Positions 49,598-58,660 of a stretch of 64,000 bases of DNA are shown piece by piece. The position numbers and the translations under genes are program-made. The stretch comes from an uncultured Clostridia bacterium (GTDB lineage Bacteria > Bacillota > Clostridia > Oscillospirales > Acutalibacteraceae): the NCBI GenBank assembly GCA_944384985.1, contig CALWVM010000001.1:62001-126000 (forward strand), in the 5' to 3' direction. The number at the start of each line of letters is the position of its first letter. Position 1 is the stretch's first letter. Below the pieces are notes generated by a model. The model saw only the letters and a list, made by a program, of their open reading frames with translations, did no database searches and was not told where the DNA came from.

Positions 49598-49758
49598 AAG
49601 CCTTTCCCCTTCAAAAACAGAAATTTCACAAATCTTTCAAAAATGCGCCGCACAAAGCAATTTTTGCCGTTTTACGGGTTTGACGTGTCCCAACAAGAAA
49701 TAGGGCAAAATCGGCAAAATCGGGCTTTCAAGGCGAAATTTTCACATTTACACTTTAT

Positions 49759-49787
49759 ATAGTATCATGTTTTGAAAAAGATTGCAA
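49759..49787 (-). promoter_or_regulatory. dnaA promoter
   Basis: Minus-strand TTGCAA (complement 49782-49787), 17 bp, TACTAT (complement 49759-49764), in an AT-rich stretch. The leader is about 150 nt. Confidence 0.65.
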
Positions 49788-49842
49788 CAGTTTTAAACCA
49801 TGGTTTTAAGGATTCTATATATAATATAGTATAGAAAAATGG

Positions 49843-50370
49843 GCAGTGGGAGTGGCGCAGAGCGGGAAAATGTCGTGCAGCTACAAAGGAAACGGGGCCG
49901 TTGGCGGCTGTCTGCGATAGCAAACTGGGGGGAGAAAAAGGTTCTATTTTGTCTCTCCCTCCGTCTTTTGCCTGCGGCAAAATCCACCTCCCTCATCAGA
50001 GGGAGGAAAAAGGTTCTGCAAATTTTCGGCTGTCTTTTTGCCCCCTCTGAGGAGGGTGATTCCCCACAGTGTGGGGAAATGTCGCGAAGCGACAAAGGGG
50101 ACGGCCGCTGTCAGCGGCTGGCGAGCGAAGCGAGACTGGGGGAGAGAAAATTTTTCGACTTTCCGCACAGCCGCGGCTTGCATAAACCTTCCCACCTCAT
50201 GTCTAACTTCTAATATCTAACGTCTAAAATCTAAAATGGGACTGTCCCTGCGGGATATGCAATTTTTCAACTTCATGCAAACCTGCTTATACCGCATCCA
50301 GAACCCGGCATCCGGCATCCGGCATCCGACTTCCGGCGTCCAGCATCTAACATCTACATCTAAACCTACA
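49843..50370. repeat. Compound modular repeat between dnaA and rpmH (copy 12)
   Basis: A decayed module B (GGGAAAATGTCG...GGGGGGAGAAAAAGG) at 49846-49942. Module A with an inner GTCTTTTGCC/GGCAAAATCC hairpin is at 49951-50010. Intact module B is at 50038-50148. Right end sequence (AGCCGCGGCTTGC...CTTCCCACCTCATGTCTAAC) is at 50168-50245. A second array (GGCATCCGGCATCCGG..., CATCTAACATC) is at 50290-50370. Three different ages of copy seem stacked here. No DnaA box or gene is seen. Confidence 0.8.
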
Positions 50371-50446
50371 TCTTGTTAAGGCTGAAACAGATTGCCACAA
50401 GGTGTGGCACAGGCGCGAAAAATTAAGCGGAAAACCGACAAAGGCG

Positions 50447-50476
50447 TTGACAAAGTGGCGAAAATTAGTATATAAT
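50447..50476 (+). promoter_or_regulatory. rpmH operon promoter
   Basis: Consensus TTGACA (50447-50452) and TATAAT (50471-50476) with an 18-bp spacer; leader of about 140 nt to rpmH. Confidence 0.8.
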
Positions 50477-50623
50477 TACTACTCGCAGATTTAAATTGAG
50501 CCAAACAGCGCCGCTCTTCTTTGCGGAACGCGCATGAGCGCTGTCTGCGTCCGTTATGACCGGCTTGGCGCCGTTTTCGGCGCGCGGCGCGGCGTTTGGC
50601 AAACCGAAACGGAGGATCGAACG

Positions 50624-50758
50624 ATGAAAAGAACGTATCAGCCCAAAAAGCGGCATCGTAAAATGGAACACGGCTTCCGCAAGAGAATGGCGACCAGAGG
50701 CGGCAGAAAAGTTCTTGCCCGCCGCAGAGCAAAGGGCAGAAAACAGCTGACCTACTAA
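50624..50758 (+). CDS. rpmH: Large ribosomal subunit protein bL34
   Basis: 44 residues, [18 protein letters not shown] followed by [19 protein letters not shown], the standard bL34 sequence. The ATG follows CGGAGG. It heads the plus-strand arm and is 12 bases before rnpA. The leader and in-frame upstream codons are not part of the protein. Confidence 0.98.
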   Translation: MKRTYQPKKRHRKMEHGFRKRMATRGGRKVLARRRAKGRKQLTY

Positions 50759-50770
50759 GGGCGCAAGACG

Positions 50771-51109
50771 GTGAGTACCACGGTTACGCTGAAAAAAAAC
50801 GCGGATTTCCGCCGGCTTTACCACCGCGGAAAATCCTATGCAAATCCTGCACTGGTTGTTTATTTTTGTAAAAACCGTGCGGGAATTTGTCGTATCGGCA
50901 TAACCGTCAGCACCAAAATCGGCAACGCCGTGGAGCGCAACCGCTGCAAACGCATCATCCGCGCCGCGTACCGTGCGCTCGAGAGCGAGCTTCCCGGCGG
51001 CTATGATTTTGTGTTCGTGGCGCGCAGCCGCACAAAGTTCCTTAAAAGCACGGATGTACAAGCCGCCATGCGCGCGGCATTCCAAAAGGCGGGCGTGCTA
51101 TGTGCTTGA
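50771..51109 (+). CDS. rnpA: Ribonuclease P protein component
   Basis: The protein subunit of RNase P, 112 residues from GTG 50771. The RNR signature is visible as [17 protein letters not shown], and [19 protein letters not shown] is the N-terminal central-cleft block. It overlaps yidD by 10 nt. Confidence 0.96.
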   Translation: MSTTVTLKKNADFRRLYHRGKSYANPALVVYFCKNRAGICRIGITVSTKIGNAVERNRCKRIIRAAYRALESELPGGYDFVFVARSRTKFLKSTDVQAAMRAAFQKAGVLCA

Positions 51110-51345
51110 AAAACGCTGCGATTCGCGCCATCCGCTTTTATCAGCGGAAAATTTCCCCGCTTTTCCCGCCGCGGTGCCGGTTTTACCCGACCTGTTCGGC
51201 GTATATGCTCACCGCCATTGAGCGGTTCGGGCTCCTGCGCGGGGGGCTGATGGGTCTATTGCGGCTTTTGCGCTGCAACCCGCTGTTCCCGGGCGGGTAC
51301 GACCCCGTCCCCGAAAAACGGACAAGACCGCCGAAATTGCGGTAG
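51100..51345 (+). CDS. yidD: Membrane protein insertion efficiency factor YidD
   Basis: 81 residues; [23 protein letters not shown] and [12 protein letters not shown] are the three-cysteine family hallmarks. It assists YidC-dependent insertion at the membrane. The start overlaps rnpA. A 315-bp repeat-containing gap separates it from yidC. Confidence 0.95.
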   Translation: MCLKNAAIRAIRFYQRKISPLFPPRCRFYPTCSAYMLTAIERFGLLRGGLMGLLRLLRCNPLFPGGYDPVPEKRTRPPKLR

Positions 51346-51351
51346 GGCGCG

Positions 51352-51643
51352 GGGGGTGATTCCCCGAACTGCGGGAAATCGCCCTAAACAGAGGGAAAAA
51401 CGGGCAGTGCAATTTTTCAGTCAAGCGTTTCCCCCTCTGACGAGGGGGATGCCGCCGTTAGGCGGCAAGGGGAGAGAAAAAGGAAGTATTTTCTTTCGGT
51501 TTGCGTGTCTCTCCCTCCGTCACGCGCTAAGCGCGTGCCACCTCCCTCCTCAGAGGGAGGAAAAGTTCGCTTCAGACTTTCGTCTACGCACAAACTTCCC
51601 CACCGCTCATCCAGCATCCAGAATCTAACATCTAGCATCTAAA
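51352..51643. repeat. Modular intergenic repeat between yidD and yidC (copy 13)
   Basis: A short B' module (CCCCCTCTGACGAGGGGGATGCC...GGGGAGAGAAAAAGG) at 51431-51482. Module A with GTCACGCGC-TAA-GCGCGTGCC is at 51510-51562. The right end AAACTTCCCCACCGC, followed by a CATCTAACATCTAGCATCTAA array, is at 51590-51643, just before the yidC ribosome binding site. Confidence 0.8.
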
Positions 51644-51660
51644 CAGCATGGAGGTTTTCT

Positions 51661-52614
51661 ATGCAACGACTTTACGAATGGCTGGGTATCCCGTTTGGTT
51701 TTGTGATTTCCATTTTCTACGCCATGACGGGTAACTACCTGCTTTCGCTTTTGTGCATGACCATTATCATCCGCCTCTGCCTGCTTCCCGCTGCCATCAA
51801 GCAGCAAAAGGGCATGGCGAAACAGGCTCGCCTGCAGCCCAAACTGCGGCGCATCCAGAAAAAGTATGAGGGTAACCAGCGCAAGATCCAGGAGGAGACG
51901 CAGGCGCTTTACCAGCGCGAGGGCACGTCCGGCATGACGGCGGGCTGCCTGCCGATGTTCCTGCAGCTGATCATCATGCTCGGGCTGTTCCAGGTCAACT
52001 ACCATCCGTTTTCGATGGTGCTGCGCCTGCCCGACGCGGTCGTAACGGCGCTTGAAAACGCCGTGCAGCCGATGCTGGAAGGGTCCGCCGCGAACGCATC
52101 CTACCGCATGGAGCTGTATGCGCTCGAGCATTTCAGCGAGATCGACCACGCCTCGATTTCGGGGCTGACGTCCGAGATGATCGACCGCATTTACCAATTT
52201 ATCGACGGCTATACCCTCTTCGGGCTCGATCTTTCCCACACGCCGAGCGTCTCGAACCCCGACATCTATTGGGTGATCCCGATCCTTTCCGGGCTTTTGG
52301 CGCTGGGCATGAGCGTGTATTCGCTTGTGCGCCAGAGAAAGACCAACCCCGAAATGGCGAAAAACCCGAGCATGGGCTGCATGATGCTGTTTACGCCGGT
52401 CATGCAGATCTGGTTCGCTTTCATTTTGCCGATCAACGTCGGCGTTTACACCATCTTCTCCTCGATCCTTTCGTTCATCCAGATGGTGGCGCTCAATCAT
52501 ATTTACAGTCCGAAAAAAGTGCTTGCGCGCTTGATGGTGGAAGAGACGATCTACCGCCGCTCGAAAGAAGCGAATACAAAGCGCATCCACGAGCTGCAAT
52601 CGCAGGACGACTGA
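51661..52614 (+). CDS. yidC: Membrane protein insertase YidC/SpoIIIJ
   Basis: 317 residues, ATG behind GGAGG. About five helices (FVISIFYAMTGNYLLSLLCM, MFLQLIIMLGLFQV, YWVIPILSGLLALGMSVYSL, FAFILPINVGVYTIFSSILS). The conserved positively charged groove sits near the first cytoplasmic loop (LRRIQKKYEGNQRKIQEE). It inserts proteins into the membrane. No lipobox cysteine is obvious at the N-terminus, unlike many Gram-positive YidC proteins. It is 20 bases before jag. Confidence 0.94.
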   Translation: MQRLYEWLGIPFGFVISIFYAMTGNYLLSLLCMTIIIRLCLLPAAIKQQKGMAKQARLQPKLRRIQKKYEGNQRKIQEETQALYQREGTSGMTAGCLPMFLQLIIMLGLFQVNYHPFSMVLRLPDAVVTALENAVQPMLEGSAANASYRMELYALEHFSEIDHASISGLTSEMIDRIYQFIDGYTLFGLDLSHTPSVSNPDIYWVIPILSGLLALGMSVYSLVRQRKTNPEMAKNPSMGCMMLFTPVMQIWFAFILPINVGVYTIFSSILSFIQMVALNHIYSPKKVLARLMVEETIYRRSKEANTKRIHELQSQDD

Positions 52615-52634
52615 CTACGAAGGAGATACGCAAC

Positions 52635-53684
52635 ATGACGAAGGAATCCGTAAAATCCGCTGCAACCATTGAAGAAGCGAGAGCGGCGGCGCTTTTGGAA
52701 TTGGGGCTTACCGAAGACGACGATTTCCACATGGAAGTCCTCAAAATGCCGTCGAAAAAAATCCTCGGCCTGTTCGGCGGCTCGCCCGCCGAGGTCAAAG
52801 TGACCGTGGAAGTGCCCGATGCGCCCGCCCCGAAGAAAGAGCGCGCCGACAAAAAGAAAAAACCGGCGGAAAAGGCGCAGGACAAAGCAAAGAACGACAA
52901 GCCCAAAGCTCCGAAAAAAGCGGAAAATGTCGAAAAGACGGAAAAACCGAAGGCGCCGGCGGAAAAGCCGCTGTCGTTCCGGGAGCGCAAAGCGCGCCTG
53001 GATCCAACCGACGCGCACGAAAAGACCGCCCAGTATATTGCGGAGATCGTCCGCGGGCTGGGGCTGCCCGAATGCGAGGTCAAGGCTTTCGAAAACGACG
53101 AGGAAATTTTATTTGAGCTTTCCTGCGGCGAGGATTACGGCATCGTCATCGGCCGCCGCGGCGAAACGCTCGACGCGATCCAATATCTTGCCCGCATGGT
53201 CGAAAACCGCGGCCGTCAGGGGTATAAGCGCGTAGGGATCAACATCGGCGACTACCGCGAAAAGCGCGAAGCCGCGCTTGCGGACCTTGCGAAAAAGGAC
53301 GCCGCAAGAGTGCTGCGCACCGGCAGAAGTTTAACGCTCGAGCCGATGAACCCGTATGAACGGCGCATCATCCACACCACGATTCAGGAGATCGACGGCG
53401 TGACTTCCTATTCCACGGGCGTGGATCTGGACCGCCGTGTGATTATCGCCTGTGAGAACGCGCCCAAGGGCGGCGCGCGCGGCGGACGTTCGGGCGACTA
53501 TCGCCGCGACCGCAGCGACCGGCATGACCGCCGCGACCGGCATGACCGGCCGCGCCGCGAGCCGTATGTGCCCGACGTCGCAGCAGACCGTGAAAAGCGC
53601 GACGACGTTGCCGGGGTTTCGCTCTACGGCAAAATCGAAGTGAAAAAGGAGCAGCCCGCCCCCGACTCGACCGAGGCGGAATAA
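52635..53684 (+). CDS. jag: RNA-binding protein Jag/KhpB (SpoIIIJ-associated)
   Basis: 349 residues from ATG 52635 after AAGGAGATACG. An N-terminal Jag-N domain (EEARAAALLELGLTEDD, KILGLFGGSPAEVKV) is followed by a Lys/Ala/Pro-rich linker. A KH domain (YGIVIGRRGETLDAIQYLARM) and an R3H domain (MNPYERRIIHTTIQ) come next, and the tail is Arg/Asp/His-rich (RDRSDRHDRRDRHDR). KhpB proteins bind many mRNAs and affect cell elongation. It is cotranscribed with yidC and ends at a strong terminator. Confidence 0.93.
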   Translation: MTKESVKSAATIEEARAAALLELGLTEDDDFHMEVLKMPSKKILGLFGGSPAEVKVTVEVPDAPAPKKERADKKKKPAEKAQDKAKNDKPKAPKKAENVEKTEKPKAPAEKPLSFRERKARLDPTDAHEKTAQYIAEIVRGLGLPECEVKAFENDEEILFELSCGEDYGIVIGRRGETLDAIQYLARMVENRGRQGYKRVGINIGDYREKREAALADLAKKDAARVLRTGRSLTLEPMNPYERRIIHTTIQEIDGVTSYSTGVDLDRRVIIACENAPKGGARGGRSGDYRRDRSDRHDRRDRHDRPRREPYVPDVAADREKRDDVAGVSLYGKIEVKKEQPAPDSTEAE

Positions 53685-53693
53685 GCAAGCATG

Positions 53694-53724
53694 AAAAGCG
53701 GCGGGAGCTTCCCGCCGCTTTTTA
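53694..53724 (+). terminator. Terminator after jag
   Basis: AGCGGCGGGA/TCCCGCCGCT stem, three-base loop, then TTTTTAGATTTT. It starts about ten bases after the stop codon. Confidence 0.88.
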
Positions 53725-54187
53725 GATTTTAGATATTAGAGATTAGATGTTAGACGCGGGATGGGGAGGTTTGTGAAGCCGCGGCTGCGAGGAAGAAAAT
53801 AACGATCACGCGTAGTGGCAGGCTTCCACGCCTGCCGGAGTAAAGTGCGAAAAGATCAAAACTTATGGTTATATTGAAGCCAAAATTCTGTTTCGCCGTG
53901 ACCGATTGCAAAATCCAGCTTCCTTGCGGGCGGGCATGGAAATCCTCCGGATTCCGGCACCCTTTTGTCCGCTACGCGGACATTTCCCCTAACAGGGGAA
54001 TCACCCGCCCTACATGGTTACGCGAATTTTTGACTTCGCAGAAACATGCCTGCACCACATCTGACATCTAAAATCTAACAACGGCCAGCCGCAAGGGCTG
54101 TCCCTACGGATTGCGCTGCTCTCCGGCTTTGCGCAAGCCTCCCCATCCCATGTCTTGCATCTAAAATCTATCATCTAACTACCATCT
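53721..54187. repeat. Full-length modular repeat with clear inverted ends (copy 14)
   Basis: Left: TTAGATATTAGAG... array, then GATGTTAGACGCGGGATGGGGAGGTTT. Right: AAGCCTCCCCATCCCATG...CATCTAAAATCTATC at 54133-54180, a close reverse complement. Inside is a reversed module D (CCTTTTGTCCGC...AGGGGAATCACCCGCCC) at 53958-54015. It is the clearest example of the inverted-end structure; the right array leads into the mnmE ribosome binding site. Confidence 0.85.
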
Positions 54188-54205
54188 AAAAACCGAGGTG
54201 ATTTT

Positions 54206-55567
54206 ATGTCCACGATAGCCGCCATTTCCACCGGCCAGGCGGCCGGCGGGATCGGCATTGTCCGCATTTCCGGTGAGGACGCCCTTACGGTTGCCGACCG
54301 CATCTTCCGTCCCGTTTCCGGCAAACCGCTTTCCACACTGCCCGGCTATCATGCCGCGTTCGGCACGGTGTATTGCGACGGCACGCCGTTTGACGAGGCG
54401 GTCGCCCTCGTGTTCCGTGCGCCGAAAAGCTATACGGGCGAGGACGTAGTGGAAATTTCCTGCCACGGCGGGCTTTTTGTGACGCGCCGGGTCTTGCGCG
54501 CCGCCCTGCAAAACGGTGCGCGCGCCGCTGAAGCGGGCGAGTTTACCCGCCGCGCGTTCCTGAACGGCAAAATGGATCTTGTCAAAGCGGAAAGTGTCAT
54601 GCAGATCATTTCCGCGCAGGGCGCCGAAGCGGAGCAGGCGGCGTTCGGCGCCCTGGAGGGCAGGCTTTCCGGGGAGATCGACGCGGTCTCCGCCCGATTG
54701 AAATCAACTTCCGCCGCGCTTGCGGCGTGGGTGGATTATCCCGATGAGGACATCGACGACGTTTCCGACGATGCGCTGCTTCATACGGTGGATACGGCGC
54801 GGGAGGCGCTTTCCGTGTTGATCACGCGGTTCGATTCCGGACGCGCGGTGCTCGAAGGCGTGGACACCGCCATTGTCGGCCGCCCGAACGTGGGCAAATC
54901 CACCCTGATGAACCTGCTGTCCGGCACGGAGCGTTCCATCGTCACAGACGTGGCAGGCACCACGCGCGATGTGGTGGAACAAACGGTCACGCTCGGCGGG
55001 CTTGTGCTGCGGCTGTCCGACACCGCCGGTCTGCACGAAACCGAGGACGCCGTAGAGCGCATCGGCGTACAGCGCGCCCGTGAGCGGCTGGAGCGCGCCA
55101 CGCTCATTTTGGCGGTGTTCGACAGCGCTGAACCGCTGACTGACGAGGACAAGCGGCTGTTTACGCTGTGTAAAGGGAAAAAAGCGATCGCTGTGGTCAA
55201 CAAGACCGACCTGCCGCAGCGGTTGGACACAAAAATATTAGACACAGTGTTTAATAAAGTAGTGCCGATCAGCGCCAAAACGCATGACGGGCTTGCCGCA
55301 TTGGAACAGGCGGTCAGCGAAGTCTTAGGCACGGCGGATTACGATACGACCGCCCCAACCCTGATGAACGAACGCCAGCTTGCGTGCTGCCGCACGGCGC
55401 TTGACCGCCTGAACGAAGCACATGACGCGCTCACCGGCGGCGTCACGCGCGACGCGGTGCAGGTCCTGCTTGACGCTGCGATCGATGAGCTCGACGCACT
55501 CACCGGCAAACGCGCGACCGAATCGGTTGTGGACGCGGTCTTTGCGCAGTTCTGTGTGGGTAAGTAG
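54206..55567 (+). CDS. mnmE: tRNA modification GTPase MnmE
   Basis: With MnmG it installs the (carboxymethyl)aminomethyl group on U34 of tRNAs. 453 residues: a formyl-THF-binding N-domain (MSTIAAISTGQAAGGIGIVR), a helical domain, and a G domain with GRPNVGKST, DVAGTTRD, DTAGLHETED and NKTD. The C-terminus CVGK carries the catalytic cysteine of the family CxGK. The ATG follows CCGAGGTG. Confidence 0.97.
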   Translation: MSTIAAISTGQAAGGIGIVRISGEDALTVADRIFRPVSGKPLSTLPGYHAAFGTVYCDGTPFDEAVALVFRAPKSYTGEDVVEISCHGGLFVTRRVLRAALQNGARAAEAGEFTRRAFLNGKMDLVKAESVMQIISAQGAEAEQAAFGALEGRLSGEIDAVSARLKSTSAALAAWVDYPDEDIDDVSDDALLHTVDTAREALSVLITRFDSGRAVLEGVDTAIVGRPNVGKSTLMNLLSGTERSIVTDVAGTTRDVVEQTVTLGGLVLRLSDTAGLHETEDAVERIGVQRARERLERATLILAVFDSAEPLTDEDKRLFTLCKGKKAIAVVNKTDLPQRLDTKILDTVFNKVVPISAKTHDGLAALEQAVSEVLGTADYDTTAPTLMNERQLACCRTALDRLNEAHDALTGGVTRDAVQVLLDAAIDELDALTGKRATESVVDAVFAQFCVGK

Positions 55568-55921
55568 AAATCAGAAGTCAGAGGGCAGACATCAGAAGTT
55601 AGAAAACAGAAGTCAGATGCGGTGCAGGCAGGTTTCACGTATTGCCGCGGCTGTGCAGAAGCTCCTCGCACCGCGGCAGGGGGAGAGAAAAAATCTGTTT
55701 TTTATGCGGCGCGAGCTTACCCCCGCCCTACGGTCTCTCCCACCGCCAACAGCGCCGTCCCCTTTGTCGCTTCGCGACATTTCCCCGCACTGCGGGGAAT
55801 CACCCTCGGAAGACGGGAGGAAAGGGGTTATGCTGACTTTCGGCTTTTTTCCGTGCAGCCGCACCTTCACGGAAAACCGCCTGTATCGCCTCTGACATCT
55901 AACATCTGTATTCTGCATTCT
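55568..55921. repeat. Modular intergenic repeat between mnmE and mnmG (copy 15)
   Basis: AGAAATCAGAAGTCAGAGG array immediately after the mnmE stop, with GATGCGGTGCAGGCAGG end. Module C with a shortened first arm (TCTCTCCCACCGCCAACAG to GACGGGAGGAAAGG) is at 55733-55829. Right end CCGCCTGTATCGCCTC, then a CTGACATCTAACATCTG array, reaches 55921. It fills the whole gap. Confidence 0.82.
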
Positions 55922-55938
55922 GTTAAAGGAACATATGT

Positions 55939-57810
55939 ATGGACTATTTTGCAAAACAATATGATGTTGCCGTCATCGGCGCGGGGCACGCGGGCATTGA
56001 AGCGGGCCTTGCCGCAGCGCGGCTGGGCTGCACGGTCGGGGTGTTCACCATCAACCTCGACTGGATCGGCAACATGCCCTGCAACCCCTCCATCGGCGGC
56101 ACGTCGAAAGGCCACCTTGTGCGCGAGATCGACGCGCTCGGCGGCGAAATGGGCAAGGCGGCGGACAAAACCGGGATCCAGTCGCGCATGCTCAACCGCG
56201 GCAAGGGCCCGGCGGTGCACTCGCTGCGCGCGCAGATCGACCGCCGCGACTACGCAAAATACATGAAGCACGCGCTCGAGCGCCAGGAACGCCTGGACGT
56301 GCGCCAGGCGGAAATTGTGGATCTGTACCGTGCCGCGGACGGGCTTTGGACGCTCAAAACGCGCTTGGAGGCAGTCTATACCGCAAAATGCGTTGTGCTC
56401 GCGACCGGGACGTTCCTCGGCGGGCGGGTCTATATCGGCGATGTCTCCTATGAGAGCGGCCCGGACGGGATGTTCCCCGCGACGGCGCTTTCCGCGGCGC
56501 TCAAACGCTTGCACATCCCGCTGCGCCGCTTTAAGACCGGCACGCCCGCGCGCGTCAACCGCCGCAGTGTGGATTTTTCCGTGATGGAAGTCCAGAAAGG
56601 CGACGAAGCGACGGTGCCGTTTTCCTTTGACACCGAAACGCCGCCTGAAAACAAGGCGGATTGCTACATTACCTATACGAACGACGCGACCAAGCGCGTG
56701 ATTCTCGATAATATTGATTCCTCCCCCCTCTACGGCGGCAAGATCCACGGCGTAGGACCGCGTTACTGCCCGAGCTTTGAAGATAAGGTCATGCGGTTCC
56801 CCGATAAGGAGCGCCACCAGCTGTTCGTCGAGCCGTGCGGTTTAGACACCGAGGAGATGTATTTGCAGGGCATGTCCTCATCGCTGCCCGAAGCCGTGCA
56901 GCTGCAATTCCTGCGCACGATCCCGGGGCTCCAGCATGTGGAGATCATGCGCACCGCCTACGCCATCGAATACGACTGCGTGGACCCGCTCGCGCTGTCT
57001 CCCTCGCTCGAATTTCTCGATTTGGAAGGTTTGTTCGGCGCGGGGCAGTTCAACGGCTCATCCGGCTACGAGGAGGCGGCGGCGCAGGGCCTGATTGCGG
57101 GCATCAACGCCGCGCGCAAGGTACAGGGCAAGGACCCGTTTGTGCTTGACCGCGCCACTTCCTATATCGGCACGCTCATTGACGACCTTGTGACAAAAGG
57201 CTGTTCCGACCCGTACCGCATGATGACCTCACGCTCCGAATACCGCCTTTTGCTGCGGCAGGACAACGCCGACCTGCGCTTGACGCCGATGGGTCACGAG
57301 ATCGGGCTGGTCTCGGATGAAAAGTATGCCCGCTTTCTGAAAAAGGCCGACCAGATCAACGCCGAACGCCGCCGCGCCGAAGAGACGACCATTCCTCCGA
57401 GCGACGGTTTGCAGGCGCTGCTTGTTTCACGTGAAACATCGCCGATGAAAACCGGCATGAAATTGGCGGAGCTTCTGCGCCGCCCGCAGCTTGACTACGA
57501 CGCGCTCGCGCCGTTTGACCCGACGCGCCCCGATCTGCCGAAAGCCGTGTTCGAGCAGGTGGAGATCGAGCTCAAATATGAAGGCTACATCCGCCGTCAG
57601 GAAGCGCAGGTGCGCGAAATGCGCCGCTTGGAGGGCAAGCGTATCCCGGAAGGCATCTGCTATGACAACATCGACGGGCTGCGGCTTGAGGCACGCGAAA
57701 AACTCGGCAAAACACGCCCCCAGAACGTCGGGCAGGCGTCGCGCATCAGCGGTGTCTCCCCCGCCGACATTTCCGTGCTGCTCATCTACCTTGCGAAGGA
57801 GGGGTATTGA
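55939..57810 (+). CDS. mnmG: tRNA uridine-5-carboxymethylaminomethyl synthase MnmG
   Basis: An FAD enzyme acting with MnmE on wobble uridine. 623 residues; the FAD-binding GAGHAGIEAGLAAARLG is near 14. NPSIGGTSKGHLVREIDALGG, the catalytic cysteine region and RPGYAIEYD-like TAYAIEYDCVDP are present. The C-terminus contains NVGQASRISGVSPADIS. A perfect parS palindrome lies within the coding sequence at 57423-57438. It overlaps rsmG by one base. Confidence 0.97.
   Translation: MDYFAKQYDVAVIGAGHAGIEAGLAAARLGCTVGVFTINLDWIGNMPCNPSIGGTSKGHLVREIDALGGEMGKAADKTGIQSRMLNRGKGPAVHSLRAQIDRRDYAKYMKHALERQERLDVRQAEIVDLYRAADGLWTLKTRLEAVYTAKCVVLATGTFLGGRVYIGDVSYESGPDGMFPATALSAALKRLHIPLRRFKTGTPARVNRRSVDFSVMEVQKGDEATVPFSFDTETPPENKADCYITYTNDATKRVILDNIDSSPLYGGKIHGVGPRYCPSFEDKVMRFPDKERHQLFVEPCGLDTEEMYLQGMSSSLPEAVQLQFLRTIPGLQHVEIMRTAYAIEYDCVDPLALSPSLEFLDLEGLFGAGQFNGSSGYEEAAAQGLIAGINAARKVQGKDPFVLDRATSYIGTLIDDLVTKGCSDPYRMMTSRSEYRLLLRQDNADLRLTPMGHEIGLVSDEKYARFLKKADQINAERRRAEETTIPPSDGLQALLVSRETSPMKTGMKLAELLRRPQLDYDALAPFDPTRPDLPKAVFEQVEIELKYEGYIRRQEAQVREMRRLEGKRIPEGICYDNIDGLRLEAREKLGKTRPQNVGQASRISGVSPADISVLLIYLAKEGY
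57423..57438. promoter_or_regulatory. parS site within mnmG
   Basis: TGTTTCACGTGAAACA, a perfect 16-bp parS palindrome, about 7-9 kb from the origin. It is the expected nucleation site for the ParB encoded at 61927. Confidence 0.92.
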
Positions 57811-58523
57811 TGCTGGACCGCGCCCTTTTGGAACGCACGCTTGCTGCGCACGGCGTGACGCTTGAGGACAGCGCCTATGCGCGGCTGGACCTGTACGCCG
57901 AACGGCTGCTTGCGACAAACCGCCAATTCAACCTGACCGCCGTGACCGACCCCCGCGACGTCACGATCAAGCATTTTGCGGATTCGCTCGTGCTGCTGGG
58001 GAAAACGGAGATCCCGCAGGGCGCGTCGCTTTTAGACGTCGGCACCGGCGCAGGCTTTCCGGGACTCGCGCTCAAACTCGCGCGCCCCGACCTTTCCGTC
58101 ACGGTTTTGGACGGCACGCGCAAAAAGCTGGGCTTTATTGCATCCGTCCTATCGGAGGCGGGGCTTTCGGCCGAGACGCTGCATATGCGCGCTGAAGAAG
58201 CGGGAAAACTGCCGAAATACCGTGAAAAATTTGATTTTGTGACGGCGCGCGCCGTGGCGGATATGGCTTTACTTTCGGAATACTGCCTCCCCTTCGTGCG
58301 TGTGGGCGGGCTGTTCCTCGCGATGAAATCCGCCGCCGCCGAAGAAGAAATTCAAAATGCGGCGGGCGCGGTGCGCCTGCTCGGCGGGAAGATCGAACAG
58401 GATCTTTTGTTTGATCTGGTCGAAAACATGCCGCGCAGACTGGTTTTTGTGCGGAAAATATCGCAGACTCCGGCAAAATACCCGCGCGCGTCTGCAAAAA
58501 TTGCGAAAAGTCCCTTAAAATAA
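57810..58523 (+). CDS. rsmG: 16S rRNA (guanine-N7) methyltransferase RsmG
   Basis: It methylates G527 of 16S rRNA using SAM. 237 residues from ATG 57810, whose first base is the last of the mnmG stop; AAGGAGG lies seven bases upstream. The SAM site is LLDVGTGAGFPGLALKLA, with TARAVADMALLSEY and NLTAVTDPRDVTIKHFADS. The Lys/Ala/Pro tail (YPRASAKIAKSPLK) is slightly longer than usual. Confidence 0.95.
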   Translation: MLDRALLERTLAAHGVTLEDSAYARLDLYAERLLATNRQFNLTAVTDPRDVTIKHFADSLVLLGKTEIPQGASLLDVGTGAGFPGLALKLARPDLSVTVLDGTRKKLGFIASVLSEAGLSAETLHMRAEEAGKLPKYREKFDFVTARAVADMALLSEYCLPFVRVGGLFLAMKSAAAEEEIQNAAGAVRLLGGKIEQDLLFDLVENMPRRLVFVRKISQTPAKYPRASAKIAKSPLK

Positions 58524-58660
58524 AGGGAAAAAGCCGTGAACCGCCGCACTTTTAGGCGAACGCTTTTTCTTTACAAATCCGCCCCGCCCGTGCTAAGCTA
58601 ATGATGCCGGGCGGGGAAAGCTTTTTCCGGAGCCGCCCGCTCGGACAAGCCGGGCGGGAC

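Noticed and set aside
50380-50420. Possible DnaA box near GCCACAAGGTGTGGC upstream of rpmH
   Set aside because: The palindrome matches TTATCCACA poorly and occurs only once.
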